From positions 1 to 64,000 of the forward strand of contig NZ_JBEYXW010000002.1 in the NCBI RefSeq assembly GCF_040645195.1: a stretch of 64,000 bases of DNA. The letters are read 5' to 3'. Positions within the stretch are counted from its first letter, which is position 1. Each line of letters opens with the position of its first letter. This document shows, one piece after another, positions 16,822 through 25,502 of this stretch. The notes beneath the pieces were generated by a model that was not told the DNA's origin, searched no databases, and was given only the letters and a program-made list of their open reading frames with translations. The position numbers and the translations under genes were made by a program. Source of the stretch: Prauserella_A sp040645195. GTDB taxonomy: Bacteria; Actinomycetota; Actinomycetes; Mycobacteriales; Pseudonocardiaceae.

Positions 16822-17485
16822 CTTCCGGCTGGGTTCCGGTGACCTGCTGCGGCCTGCGCTGGTCGTGCAGTAATGCGATGACCTCGGCATCGGAGACCTC
16901 GGCGAAGTCGCGGTACCAGTTGCCGACGGCGCGCATCCACACCCGCGGGTTGGGGCACACGGTGCGGTCGGTTTCCCGGGAGAGCTCTTCGAGTACGTCG
17001 GCTGGCGCGACCGGAACGGCGAGCACGATACGGCTGGCGCCGCGTGCCCGCAGAACCTGTAACGCGGCCCTGACGGTCGCGCCGGTGGCGATGCCGTCGT
17101 CGGCGAGCACGACCGTTCGCCCGGCCACCGCCAGTGCCGGCGTGCCCTGCCGCAGCTGCGTGCCGAGCTGGTCCAGCCGCACCCGTTCGCGATTGGCGGC
17201 TGCGTCGATATCCGCGCTGCTCAGCCGCAGCTGCTGCACCAGATCGTCATTGGTGACGAGCACGCCGCCCTCACCGACGGCGCCGATGGCGAGCTCCGGC
17301 CGCCCTGGTGCGCCCATCTTGCGGACAAGCAGCACATCCAGCGGTGCGTCGAGCGCATCGGCGATCTCCTTGGCGACGATCACCCCACCGCGGGGCAGGC
17401 CGAGGACGAGCGGCTGGTAGGCCCTCAGATTTCCCAGTCGCTGCGCGAGTTCGCGACCGGCTGCCCGGCGGTTCTCGAACTCCAT
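16817..17485 (-). CDS. Phosphoribosyltransferase-domain protein (Rv0571c-like)
   Basis: The 222-residue protein starts at ATG 17485 (MEFENRRAAGRELAQRLG). It shows LPRGGVIVAKE (residues 30-40) and the PRPP-binding motif VVLADDGIATGAT (125-137), both with the acidic pair intact. Proteins of this type are predicted phosphoribosyltransferases of unknown base specificity. The M. tuberculosis relative Rv0571c belongs to the DosR dormancy regulon. It is divergent from a universal stress gene, and two DosR-like boxes lie in between, so co-regulation under hypoxia-like stress is likely. Confidence 0.82.
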   Translation of the reverse strand: MEFENRRAAGRELAQRLGNLRAYQPLVLGLPRGGVIVAKEIADALDAPLDVLLVRKMGAPGRPELAIGAVGEGGVLVTNDDLVQQLRLSSADIDAAANRERVRLDQLGTQLRQGTPALAVAGRTVVLADDGIATGATVRAALQVLRARGASRIVLAVPVAPADVLEELSRETDRTVCPNPRVWMRAVGNWYRDFAEVSDAEVIALLHDQRRPQQVTGTQPEG

Positions 17486-17521
17486 GACCCGATCCTGGGC
17501 GGGGCTTCGGCTGAGGGTGAA

Positions 17522-17559
17522 GGGCCGAAGGTCCCTGGGTGCGGCGGGACCAACGACCC
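17522..17559. promoter_or_regulatory. Two DosR/DevR-like boxes between the phosphoribosyltransferase and USP genes
   Basis: GGGCCGAAGGTCCC (17522-17535) and GGGACCAACGACCC (17546-17559) lie 24 bp apart centre to centre in the divergent spacer. Both fit GGGMCSAANGWCCC and resemble the core of the mycobacterial DosR box (GGGACTWWAGTCCC). Paired boxes are normal for DosR promoters. The regulator itself is not in this window. Confidence 0.65.
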
Positions 17560-17628
17560 CAGCGACCATGCCGAAAGCGTGCCTACTCTCCGGAACCAGT
17601 CATGAGCGAGGAGGGCAGGGAGGCGTAC

Positions 17629-18498
17629 ATGAACGACGCGGTAGGCGCGGTGATTGTCGGCGTCGACGGATCCGAGGCCTCCGGGCAGGCCGTGCGGTGG
17701 GCGGCGGAGCTGGCCGGGCAGCGCCGCCTGCCGTTGCGGATCGTGCACGCGTACGGCCTGTCCGCGCGGTACTACAGCGGCGACGCCACCCTGGCGGCGG
17801 AGTTACACGAGGCGGTGGAACAGGGCAGCGCCGAGCTCGTCGCCGCGGCGGCCGAGCAGGCCAGAGCGACGGCGCTCATCGCCGACATCGGGGTGGCGAC
17901 CCGCGACGAGGCACCGACGCCGGTGTTCATCGCGCTGTCCCCGGACGCACGCATGATCGTGCTCGGCGCTTCCGGGCTCGGTGGCTTCACCGGGATGCTC
18001 GCCGGTTCCACCGCGATGGGGACGGCTGCGTCCGCCGCCTGCCCGGTCGTGGTCGTGCGCCACCCCGCCGGTGCCGCCGAGCCCGCCGCGGAGGGGCCCG
18101 TCGTGGTCGGCGTCGACGGCAGCCCGATCAGTGAACGCGTCATCGCGGTGGCCTTCGAGGAGGCTTCTGCCCGTGTGGCACCCCTGGTGGCAGTGCACGC
18201 GTGGCTCGACGCCGAGTACGAGAGCGTGTTCAACAGGACCCACGCGTTCGTCACCGACGACCAACGGCCGCTCGCCGAGCGGCTCGCCGGTTGGCAGGAG
18301 AAGTACCCGGATGTGCAGGTCGAGCCGGTCGTGGTGCGGGAAAGGCCCCGGCACCAGCTCATCGAGCGTTCCCGCGCCGCCCGGCTGGTGGTCGTCGGCA
18401 ACCGGGGGTGCGGTGGGTTCACGGGGTCGCTGCTCGGCTCCACCAGCCGGGCGTTGCTGCGCCATGCCGCGTGCCCGGTGCTGGTCGTTCGCCCGTGA
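17629..18498 (+). CDS. Tandem-domain universal stress protein
   Basis: Two UspA domains (about residues 5-145 and 155-289) each end with an ATP-binding loop: GASGLGGFTGMLAGST and GNRGCGGFTGSLLGST. These fit the G-x2-G-x9-G-S/T pattern of ATP-binding USPs. The ATG at 17629 has GGGAGG six bases upstream; an in-frame ATG at 17602 is less well placed. Tandem USPs of this size are DosR targets in mycobacteria (for example Rv2623) and act in growth arrest. Divergent from the phosphoribosyltransferase and convergent with the DUF1876 gene. Confidence 0.92.
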   Translation: MNDAVGAVIVGVDGSEASGQAVRWAAELAGQRRLPLRIVHAYGLSARYYSGDATLAAELHEAVEQGSAELVAAAAEQARATALIADIGVATRDEAPTPVFIALSPDARMIVLGASGLGGFTGMLAGSTAMGTAASAACPVVVVRHPAGAAEPAAEGPVVVGVDGSPISERVIAVAFEEASARVAPLVAVHAWLDAEYESVFNRTHAFVTDDQRPLAERLAGWQEKYPDVQVEPVVVRERPRHQLIERSRAARLVVVGNRGCGGFTGSLLGSTSRALLRHAACPVLVVRP

Positions 18499-18539
18499 CT
18501 TGACAACTCCACAATGGATCAGGGGCGCCGGGTGCCACC

Positions 18540-18827
18540 TCAGCGGCGCAGCGTGTCCTGCGTCGCGCCGAATGCCGGGTCGACCGTTGCCGATTCGAGG
18601 TCGGCCGCGATGGCCGTCAGCAGCTCCTCCGTCAGGTCCGTCAGCGCCCTGGCGAGAGCCAGCTCGCCTGCCACCTGTGGGACGCGGGCAACATCGATCT
18701 CCCGGTCCGCGAGGCCGATACCGTCGAAATGGTTGCCGTCGGCGTCGCCGAGCCGGACCCGGGCGCGTGTGGTGCCGTTCTTCTCGTCCAGGACGACCGA
18801 GATCGTCCACTGTGACAGTCGTGCCAT
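18540..18827 (-). CDS. DUF1876-family small stress protein (Rv1738/Rv2632c-like)
   Basis: The 95-residue protein reads MARLSQWTISVVLDEKNGTT, then RVRLGDADGNHFDGIG and a helical C-terminus with ALARALTDLTEELL. This matches DUF1876. The M. tuberculosis members include Rv1738, a DosR-regulon protein whose structure resembles ribosome hibernation factors. Direct ribosome binding here is inference. Two DosR-like boxes lie 55-110 bp upstream of its ATG. It is convergent with the USP gene, with 41 bp between the stop codons. Confidence 0.85.
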   Translation of the reverse strand: MARLSQWTISVVLDEKNGTTRARVRLGDADGNHFDGIGLADREIDVARVPQVAGELALARALTDLTEELLTAIAADLESATVDPAFGATQDTLRR

Positions 18828-19494
18828 TTTCGTCCTCCGAATGCTGCATTCACGGTCGCAGGCACCGAGGTCGAGGACCTAGGGTCGTTCGTCCTCATTG
18901 TGGAAGACTTGCGGTGCGGTGTGGGGACGAAAGACCCTAGGGGGACGTTGGCGGGCGGGTATCGTGAGTGAGCCATTCGGCTCACTGTCGGTGCGGACGT
19001 CGATGCCGTCTGTACCGGACAGCAGATCGATGTGGACAGTGCCGCACCAATCGGAACGAACCGCCGCCAATCGTACACAGTGGACTGTTTGGGGCACTGT
19101 CGTGCGCCGGTCAGGGCAGGGGCCGACGATTCTACGCCGGAGAACAATTCACGTCCGCAGGTCTCGCTGTCATTTCACTCGTTGGGCGCAGTGTTGCGGG
19201 TCGTGTCGTCAACTCCTTTCCTGACAGGGCCGCGCGATCGTCGCCGGCTGCCCTCGAATGGGAGTTGCCCACAGTCGCAACACTGCACGACAATGAGGTT
19301 TCCCATGCTCTGACGTTCGGTGCACTGGCCCAAACGGGACGAGGCGGATTACATGCACGCGCTCGGCAAACTCCATCCGGTGAAGGGTCCGGCAGCGCTG
19401 CCGGACCGGGACCTGGCCTGGACCAGCAGGTTCATTGCCGGTCGAGTCCGCACAGAGCTCGCTTTCGAGTCCCTGCTTCGTGTTGGAGGCGTGA
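18828..19494. other. 667-bp non-coding region between DUF1876 and hpnC
   Basis: No credible gene is seen on either strand; short frames here lack ribosome sites and family features. The left part holds DosR-like boxes. A perfect hairpin AGTGAGCC-ATTC-GGCTCACT lies at 18967-18986, and GACAGTGCC (19035-19043) is repeated inverted as GGCACTGTC (19093-19101). The remainder must contain the promoter and leader of the hopanoid operon, but no clear -35/-10 pair stands out. Confidence 0.5.
18882..18937. promoter_or_regulatory. Opposed pair of DosR/DevR-like boxes upstream of DUF1876
   Basis: GGGACGAAAGACCC (18924-18937) and, on the other strand, AGGACGAACGACCC (18882-18895) are near-identical boxes facing each other, each flanked by a CTAG on the outer CCC side. 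Their centres are 42 bp apart, four helical turns, so bound dimers would sit on one face. They lie upstream of the minus-strand DUF1876 start at 18827. Confidence 0.7.
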
Positions 19495-20400
19495 TTGAGA
19501 CCCGCGGAACAGCCGCTCAGGCAAGAACGACGACCGGCCGGCGCCGCTGAGGAGGGCGTCGAACCCGTTCCGTCGCCGCAACGGGTGCTCGCCAAGGCCC
19601 GCACCGAGAACTTTCCCGTCGCGCTGCGGTTACTGCCTGCGGCCCAACGCAGACACCTGTTGTCCATCTACGCCTTCGCCCGGATGGTCGACGACCTCGG
19701 CGACGAGTCGTCCGGCGACCGCCTGACCCGGCTCGATACGGTGTCGCGCGAGCTGGACCGCATCTATATCGGCAGGGCGCCGGCGGCACCGCTCTACCGG
19801 AACCTGGCCGGGACCATTCGCGCGTGTGGTCTGCCGCGGGAGCCCTTCGAGCGGCTGGTCGAGGCCAACCGGCGGGACCAGTCGGTGCGGCGTTACCGCA
19901 CGTTCGACGACCTGTTGGGCTACTGCACCCTGTCGGCCGATCCGGTCGGCAGGCTCGTGCTCGGGGTCTTCGGTGTCACGACACCGCAGCGGGAGTGGCT
20001 CTCCGACCGGATCTGCTCGGCGCTGCAGGTACTGGAGCACTGCCAGGACGTCGCCGAAGACGCCCGCGCCGGCCGTATCTACCTGCCGGGCGAGGACCTC
20101 GAACGCTTCGGGGTCACCGAGGCCGCGCTGCTCGCCGGGCAGGCGAGCCGGGAGCTGCGTGCGCTGGTGGGTTACGAGGTGCAGCGTGCGGTGGCGCTGC
20201 TCGACGAGGGCATGCCGCTGGTGGGCACGCTGTCCGGTGCCGCGCGCGCCGCCGTCGCCGGCTACGTGGCCGGTGGCAGGGCGACCGCCGTCGCACTGGC
20301 CGATGCGGGCTTCGACGTCTGGGCAGGCTCGCCGCGGCCGGCGCGGGCGCGGCTCGCCGCGGAATGGGCACAGCTGCTGTTCACCGGTGGTGCGCGGTGA
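19495..20400 (+). CDS. hpnC: Hydroxysqualene synthase
   Basis: This is the first gene of the hopanoid operon and a squalene/phytoene synthase family member. Family marks are ENFPVALRLLPAAQRRHLL, the first aspartate motif in ARMVDDLGDE (about residue 65) and the second in HCQDVAEDARAGRIYLP (about 180). HpnC converts presqualene diphosphate to hydroxysqualene. The start is most likely TTG 19495, six bases after GGAGG; no ATG or GTG is available in this frame before the conserved part. The stop overlaps the next start (GTGA). Assignment as HpnC rather than HpnD rests on the ENFPVA opening and gene order. Confidence 0.88.
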   Translation: MRPAEQPLRQERRPAGAAEEGVEPVPSPQRVLAKARTENFPVALRLLPAAQRRHLLSIYAFARMVDDLGDESSGDRLTRLDTVSRELDRIYIGRAPAAPLYRNLAGTIRACGLPREPFERLVEANRRDQSVRRYRTFDDLLGYCTLSADPVGRLVLGVFGVTTPQREWLSDRICSALQVLEHCQDVAEDARAGRIYLPGEDLERFGVTEAALLAGQASRELRALVGYEVQRAVALLDEGMPLVGTLSGAARAAVAGYVAGGRATAVALADAGFDVWAGSPRPARARLAAEWAQLLFTGGAR

Positions 20401-21254
20401 ACCCGGCCGCCGCCTACGCTGTGTGCGAACGCGTGACGCGGCAGCAGGCCCGCAACTTCTCCTATGGCATCCGGCTCCTGCCCGCACCGCAGCGCCGTGC
20501 GCTCAGCGCGGTCTACGCGTTCGCCCGCCGCATCGACGACATCGGCGACGGGGAGCTGGACCCCGAAGCCAAGCTCGGGGCACTGGAGCAGGCCAGGGAG
20601 GAGCTGCACGCGCTCAGCACGGCGAGCGAGGATCCGGTGCTGGCCGGTCTTGCCCACGCGGCAGGGCGGTTCGATCTCCCGCTCGGCGCGTTCGACGAGC
20701 TCATCGACGGCTGTCGCGCCGACGTCCTCGGCACCAGCTACGAAACGTTCGAGGAACTGCACCACTACTGCCGGTGCGTGGCCGGATCGATCGGCAGGCT
20801 GTCACTGGCTGTGTTCGGCAGTGCCGACCGGGCCCGCGACGAGCCGATCGCCGATGACCTCGGGATTGCCCTGCAGCTGACGAACATCCTGCGCGATGTA
20901 CTGGAAGACCGCCGCAACGGGCGGATCTACCTTCCCGCCGCCGAGTTGGGCCGGTTCGGCTGCACGCTCGAACTGGACGACTCGGGCGCGCTCACCGACA
21001 GTGAGGACCGCCTGGTCGCGCTGCTGGAGTACCAGGCGGCACGGGCCGAGGAATGGTACGCCCGCGGGCTGCAGTTGCTACCTGCGCTGGACCCGCGCAG
21101 CCGCGCCTGCTGCGCGGCGATGACCGGCATCTACCACCGGCTGCTGCGGCGGATGACCCTGCGCCCGCGCTTGGTGCTGCGTGGGCGCACGTCGCTGCCG
21201 GACTGGGAGAAGCTGGCGGTCGCGGCGCGTGCGCTGGCGGGAGCGACACCGTGA
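20397..21254 (+). CDS. hpnD: Presqualene diphosphate synthase
   Basis: The 285-residue protein is a second squalene/phytoene synthase, joining two farnesyl diphosphates into presqualene diphosphate. It carries ARNFSYGIRLLPAPQRRAL, RRIDDIGDGELD and the second metal motif NILRDVLEDRRNGRIYLP, all intact. GTG 20397 overlaps the hpnC stop in GTGA, so translation is coupled. HpnD, HpnC and HpnE together replace the single squalene synthase of eukaryotes, and all three are present here in order. Confidence 0.9.
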   Translation: MNPAAAYAVCERVTRQQARNFSYGIRLLPAPQRRALSAVYAFARRIDDIGDGELDPEAKLGALEQAREELHALSTASEDPVLAGLAHAAGRFDLPLGAFDELIDGCRADVLGTSYETFEELHHYCRCVAGSIGRLSLAVFGSADRARDEPIADDLGIALQLTNILRDVLEDRRNGRIYLPAAELGRFGCTLELDDSGALTDSEDRLVALLEYQAARAEEWYARGLQLLPALDPRSRACCAAMTGIYHRLLRRMTLRPRLVLRGRTSLPDWEKLAVAARALAGATP

Positions 21255-22582
21255 CCGGGCACGTTGTCGTCGTCGGTGGTGGGCTGGCCGGCCTCACCGC
21301 CGCCTGCGACCTGGCAGACGCGGGCGCGCGCGTGACGCTGCTGGAGGCGCGCAGCCGCCTCGGCGGGGCCACGTTCACCTTCCACCGCGATGGGCTCGCC
21401 GTCGACAACGGCCAGCACGTGGTGTTGCGCTGCTGCACCGAGTACCAGGCGCTGCTGGCGCGGCTCGGCACCGCCGAGGGCATCGCGCTGCAGGACCGGT
21501 TCCGCCTGCCGGTCCTCACCCCGGAGGGCACCCGCACCGAGCTGGCCCGCACCGGCGGCCCGGCACCACTGCACCTGGTCGCCGGAATCGCCCGCTACGG
21601 CGCGCTGCCGGTGGCCGACCGGCTGCGCGTGTTCCGTGCCGCCGCGGCGATGCGGCGGCTCGACCCCCGCGACGGCGCGCTGGACGAGCGCAGCTTCGGC
21701 GACTGGCTCGGCCAGCACGGCCAGAACGCGGCCACCCGCGACGCCCTGTGGAACCTGATCTCGGTGGCGGCGCTGAACTGCGATGCCGAGCAGGCCTCGC
21801 TCGCGCTCGCGGCCATGGTGTTCCGCACCGCGCTGCTCGATCGGGCCGATGGCGCCGACATCGGCATTCCCCGCTGGCCGCTCGCCGACCTGCACGTACG
21901 GCCTGCCGAGAAGTACCTGCTCACCCGTAGCGCGGAGATCCGGCTGCGCAGCCCGGTGCGCGGCATCGAACCCACGGCCACCGGGTTCACCGTGACGCTC
22001 GACGGCGAAAAGTTGGACGCCGACGGCGTCGTCCTCGCCGTGCCACCCGACGCGGCGGCGCAGGTCTGCCCCGCACCCGCGGGACTGGCGGCGGAGCGCC
22101 TGGCCCGGCTCGGCGCCGCCCCGATCGTCAACGTGCACGCGGTCTTCGCAGACCAGGTCACCGAGCTGCCGTTCGCCGCGGCGGTCGGTTCCCCGGTGCA
22201 GTGGCTGTTCGACCGGACCGACGTGGCCGGACTCGAGACCGGCCAGTACCTGGTCGTCTCGCTGTCGGCGGCGCACACCTGGCTCGACACGCCCGTCGCG
22301 GCTCTGCGCGAGACCTTCCTCGCAGAGCTGGGCCGGCTGCTGCCTGCTGCGGCGGCGACACCGTGCACGCAGTTCTTCGCCACCAGGGAACGGCGGGCCA
22401 CGTTCCGGCAGGGACCGGGTAGCGGGCGGCTGCGGCCCCCGGCGCGGACCCGCCTGCCGGGGCTCGCGCTCGCCGGCGCGTGGACCGCCACGGGGTGGCC
22501 CGACACGATGGAGGGAGCCGTGCGGAGCGGACACGAAGCCGCTGACCTCGTCACCACACACCTCGCTGGAGGTCTCCGGTGA
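21251..22582 (+). CDS. hpnE: Hydroxysqualene dehydroxylase, FAD-dependent
   Basis: The 443-residue flavoprotein opens with HVVVVGGGLAGLTAACDLADAG, a dinucleotide-binding fold, followed by LEARSRLGGATFTF; the C-terminal FAD signature is LALAGAWTATGWPDTMEGAVRSG. HpnE reduces hydroxysqualene to squalene. The start is GTG 21251, overlapping the hpnD stop. It resembles carotenoid desaturases, but position directly after hpnC and hpnD settles the role. Confidence 0.9.
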   Translation: MTGHVVVVGGGLAGLTAACDLADAGARVTLLEARSRLGGATFTFHRDGLAVDNGQHVVLRCCTEYQALLARLGTAEGIALQDRFRLPVLTPEGTRTELARTGGPAPLHLVAGIARYGALPVADRLRVFRAAAAMRRLDPRDGALDERSFGDWLGQHGQNAATRDALWNLISVAALNCDAEQASLALAAMVFRTALLDRADGADIGIPRWPLADLHVRPAEKYLLTRSAEIRLRSPVRGIEPTATGFTVTLDGEKLDADGVVLAVPPDAAAQVCPAPAGLAAERLARLGAAPIVNVHAVFADQVTELPFAAAVGSPVQWLFDRTDVAGLETGQYLVVSLSAAHTWLDTPVAALRETFLAELGRLLPAAAATPCTQFFATRERRATFRQGPGSGRLRPPARTRLPGLALAGAWTATGWPDTMEGAVRSGHEAADLVTTHLAGGLR

Positions 22583-23586
22583 CCGTCACACTGCCGACCG
22601 AGGTGACCGCGACACAGACGCTGGTCCAGCCCGCGCTGCGCGCGGCGGTCGAAGAGCTGACACCGCCGATCCGCCGGGTGGTCAGCTACCACCTCGGCTG
22701 GACCGACGAGCACGACCAGCCCCGCGACGCCGGTGCGGGCAAGGCACTGCGGCCCGCGCTCGCGCTGTTGTCCGCCCAGGCCGTGCGGGCAGGCCCCGAG
22801 GCGGCACTGCCCGGTGCCGTCGCCGTGGAACTGGTGCACAACTTCTCGCTGCTGCACGACGACGTGATGGACGGCGACCCCGAGCGCAGGCACCGGCCGA
22901 CGGTGTGGCGGTTGTTCGGTACGCCGGCGGCGATCCTCGCCGGCGACGCCCTGCTGACCCTGGCCGTCGATGTACTGGACCGCGCCGGCGATCCGGCGGC
23001 ATCGCGCTGTCTCACCACCTCCGTGCAGGACCTCATCGCGGGGCAGAGCCGGGACGTGGAGTTCGAGCAGCGTACGGATGTTGGGCTGCGGGAATGCCTG
23101 GAGATGACAGACGGCAAGACGGCCGCGCTGATGCGCTGTGCCGCCGAGGTGGGTGCGCTGCTCGGCCGGGCGAGCCCGGTCGCCGCGGCACTGCTCGCCG
23201 AGTTCGGCCAGTGCCTCGGCATGGCTTTCCAGCTCGTCGACGACCTACTGGGGATCTGGGGAAGTCCCGAGGTCACCGGCAAGCCGGTGCTGGCAGATCT
23301 GCGCGTGCGCAAGAAGTCGGTTCCCGTGGTCGCGGCGCTGGACTCCGGCACCGGCGCCGGCGCGGCGTTGCTCGAGGTGTACCGGCGACCCGATCCGCCC
23401 ACCGAGGAGGAGCTCCACACGATGGCAGAGTTGATCGAGCGGTCCGGTGCACTGGCCTGGACCCGCGACCGGGCGAACCAGTACGTCGGGCAGGCACAGT
23501 CGTGTCTGGACCGGCTCAACCCGCCGGAGCCCATCCATTCGGCGCTGCGCGACCTCACGCGGTTCATCGTGGAGCGAGAGAGATGA
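22579..23586 (+). CDS. Polyprenyl (probably farnesyl) diphosphate synthase
   Basis: The 335-residue protein has the first aspartate-rich motif DDVMD (residues 94-98) in LVHNFSLLHDDVMDGDPERR and a second, FQLVDDLLGIWG, where the last Asp of the usual DDxxD is replaced by Gly-Ile. This second-motif variation occurs in actinobacterial prenyl synthases. It condenses IPP with DMAPP or GPP, most likely giving the farnesyl diphosphate used by HpnD. The operon position and GTGA overlaps on both sides support a dedicated supply. Chain length cannot be read with certainty. Confidence 0.88.
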   Translation: MTVTLPTEVTATQTLVQPALRAAVEELTPPIRRVVSYHLGWTDEHDQPRDAGAGKALRPALALLSAQAVRAGPEAALPGAVAVELVHNFSLLHDDVMDGDPERRHRPTVWRLFGTPAAILAGDALLTLAVDVLDRAGDPAASRCLTTSVQDLIAGQSRDVEFEQRTDVGLRECLEMTDGKTAALMRCAAEVGALLGRASPVAAALLAEFGQCLGMAFQLVDDLLGIWGSPEVTGKPVLADLRVRKKSVPVVAALDSGTGAGAALLEVYRRPDPPTEEELHTMAELIERSGALAWTRDRANQYVGQAQSCLDRLNPPEPIHSALRDLTRFIVERER

Positions 23587-25502
23587 GCGGGGTGATCGAG
23601 CAGACCACGGGTCTCACGGGTCTGCAGGAGGCGCGGGAGGCCACCGCGCGGGCCCGCGAGTACCTGCTCTCGCTGCAGCACGAGGAGGGCTGGTGGAAGG
23701 GCGAGCTCGAGACCAACGTGACGATGGACGCCGAGGACCTGATGCTGCGGCAGTTCCTCGGTGTGCTCGACGACCAGCTGCTCGCCGAGTCGGCGCGGTG
23801 GATCCGCTCCTGCCAGCGTGACGACGGCACCTGGGCGAACTTCCACGACGGGCCCGCGGACCTGTCCACCACCGTCGAGGCGTACGTGGCGCTGCGCATG
23901 GCGGGGGATCCGGTCGGCGCGCCGCACCTGCGCCGGGCCAGGGACTACATCCTCGACCACGGCGGGATCGAGGCCACCAGGGTGTTCACCCGCATTTGGC
24001 TCGCCCTGTTCGGCGAGTGGTCGTGGGACGACCTGCCGGTCCTGCCACCCGAGCTGATGCTGCTGCCCGACTGGTTCCCGCTCAACATCTACGACTGGGC
24101 GTGCTGGGCGCGGCAGACCGTCGTACCGCTGACCGTCGTGGGCGCCGCCCGGCCCAGCAGGTCCCTCGGCGTGAGCGTGCGCGAACTGCGCACCGGTACC
24201 CCCGCGCCGGAACTGGACCCGGTGCTGAGCTGGGCCGGTGCCTTCGAACGGCTGGACACCGTGCTGCACCGGCTGGAACGGCTCCCGGTCAAGCCGTTGC
24301 GCGGGATCGCGCTCGCCCGCGCCGAACGCTGGATCCTGGAGCGCCAGGAGGCCGACGGCGGCTGGGGTGGCATCCAGCCGCCCTGGGTGTACTCGATCCT
24401 CGCCCTGACGTTGCGTGGTTACGACATCGACCATCCGGTGATCCGCAAAGCGCTGGACGGGCTGGACGGCTTCACGATCCGTGAGCGCACCCCGGACGGC
24501 TGGGTGCGCAGGCTCGAGGCGTGCCAGTCGCCGGTGTGGGACACCGCGCTCGCCATCACCGCCCTGCTCGACGGCGGCCTGCCCGCCGACGATCCGGCGC
24601 TGCTGCGGGCAACGGACTGGACGTTGCGGGAGGAGATCAGCACCGGTGGTGACTGGCAGGTGCGGCGGCCGCACCTGCAGCCGTCCGGCTGGGCTTTCGA
24701 GTTCGCCAACGACTACTACCCGGACACCGACGACACGGCCGAGATCGTGCTCGGCCTGGAGCGTGTCGCGCACCCGGAGCCGGTCCGGCTGCGCGCGGCA
24801 CTGGACCGTGCCACCGCGTGGGTCAACGGGATGCAGTCCCGGGACGGCGGCTGGGGCGCGTTCGACGCCGACAACACCAGGACGCTGTGCGAGAAGCTGC
24901 CGTTCTGCGACTTCGGCGCCGTCATCGACCCGCCGTCGGCGGATGTCACGGCGCATGTGGTGGAGATGCTCGCCGCGCGAGGCCGCTCGGGCAGCGACCG
25001 GGCCCGGCGGGGTGTCCGCTGGCTGCTGGACCACCAGGAGCCCGACGGCTCGTGGTTCGGCCGGTGGGGCGCCAACTATGTGTACGGCACCGGCGCGGTG
25101 GTACCCGCCCTGGTGGCCTGTGGGCTGCCGCTGTCGCACCAGTCGGTGCGCAGGGCCGTCGACTGGCTGGTCCGGCATCAGAACCCGGATGGCGGCTGGG
25201 GTGAGGACATGCGGTCGTACGCGGACCCGGACTGGGTCGGCAAGGGGGACACCACCGCGTCGCAGACGGCGTGGGCGCTGCTGGCCCTGCTCGCCGCCGG
25301 CGAGCGTGGTGAGCCGGTGCGGCGCGGGGTGGACTGGCTCGTGCGCACCCAGCGCGCCGACGGCGGCTGGGACGAACCACAGTTCACCGGCACGGGTTTC
25401 CCCGGCGACTTCTACATCAACTACCACCTGTACCGGCTTGTCTTCCCGCTCACGGCGCTCGGCCGATACGTGGAGGTGACCAAACATGAACACAACGGAT
25501 GA
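23583..25502 (+). CDS. shc: Squalene-hopene cyclase
   Basis: The 639-residue cyclase has the catalytic motif DTDDTA (about 381-386) and many QW repeats (QHEEGWW, QEADGGWGG, QSRDGGWGAFD, QEPDGSWFGRWG, QNPDGGWGED, QRADGGWDEPQ). It folds squalene into hopene and diplopterol at the membrane surface. Length and motifs are those of bacterial SHCs, and nothing is missing. The ATG at 23583 overlaps the previous stop (ATGA). The next gene begins 17 bp before this one ends. Confidence 0.95.
   Translation: MSGVIEQTTGLTGLQEAREATARAREYLLSLQHEEGWWKGELETNVTMDAEDLMLRQFLGVLDDQLLAESARWIRSCQRDDGTWANFHDGPADLSTTVEAYVALRMAGDPVGAPHLRRARDYILDHGGIEATRVFTRIWLALFGEWSWDDLPVLPPELMLLPDWFPLNIYDWACWARQTVVPLTVVGAARPSRSLGVSVRELRTGTPAPELDPVLSWAGAFERLDTVLHRLERLPVKPLRGIALARAERWILERQEADGGWGGIQPPWVYSILALTLRGYDIDHPVIRKALDGLDGFTIRERTPDGWVRRLEACQSPVWDTALAITALLDGGLPADDPALLRATDWTLREEISTGGDWQVRRPHLQPSGWAFEFANDYYPDTDDTAEIVLGLERVAHPEPVRLRAALDRATAWVNGMQSRDGGWGAFDADNTRTLCEKLPFCDFGAVIDPPSADVTAHVVEMLAARGRSGSDRARRGVRWLLDHQEPDGSWFGRWGANYVYGTGAVVPALVACGLPLSHQSVRRAVDWLVRHQNPDGGWGEDMRSYADPDWVGKGDTTASQTAWALLALLAAGERGEPVRRGVDWLVRTQRADGGWDEPQFTGTGFPGDFYINYHLYRLVFPLTALGRYVEVTKHEHNG

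Noticed and set aside
18898..19224. Small protein upstream of the hopanoid operon
   Set aside because: The frame covers the DosR-like boxes, has no family features and no ribosome site.
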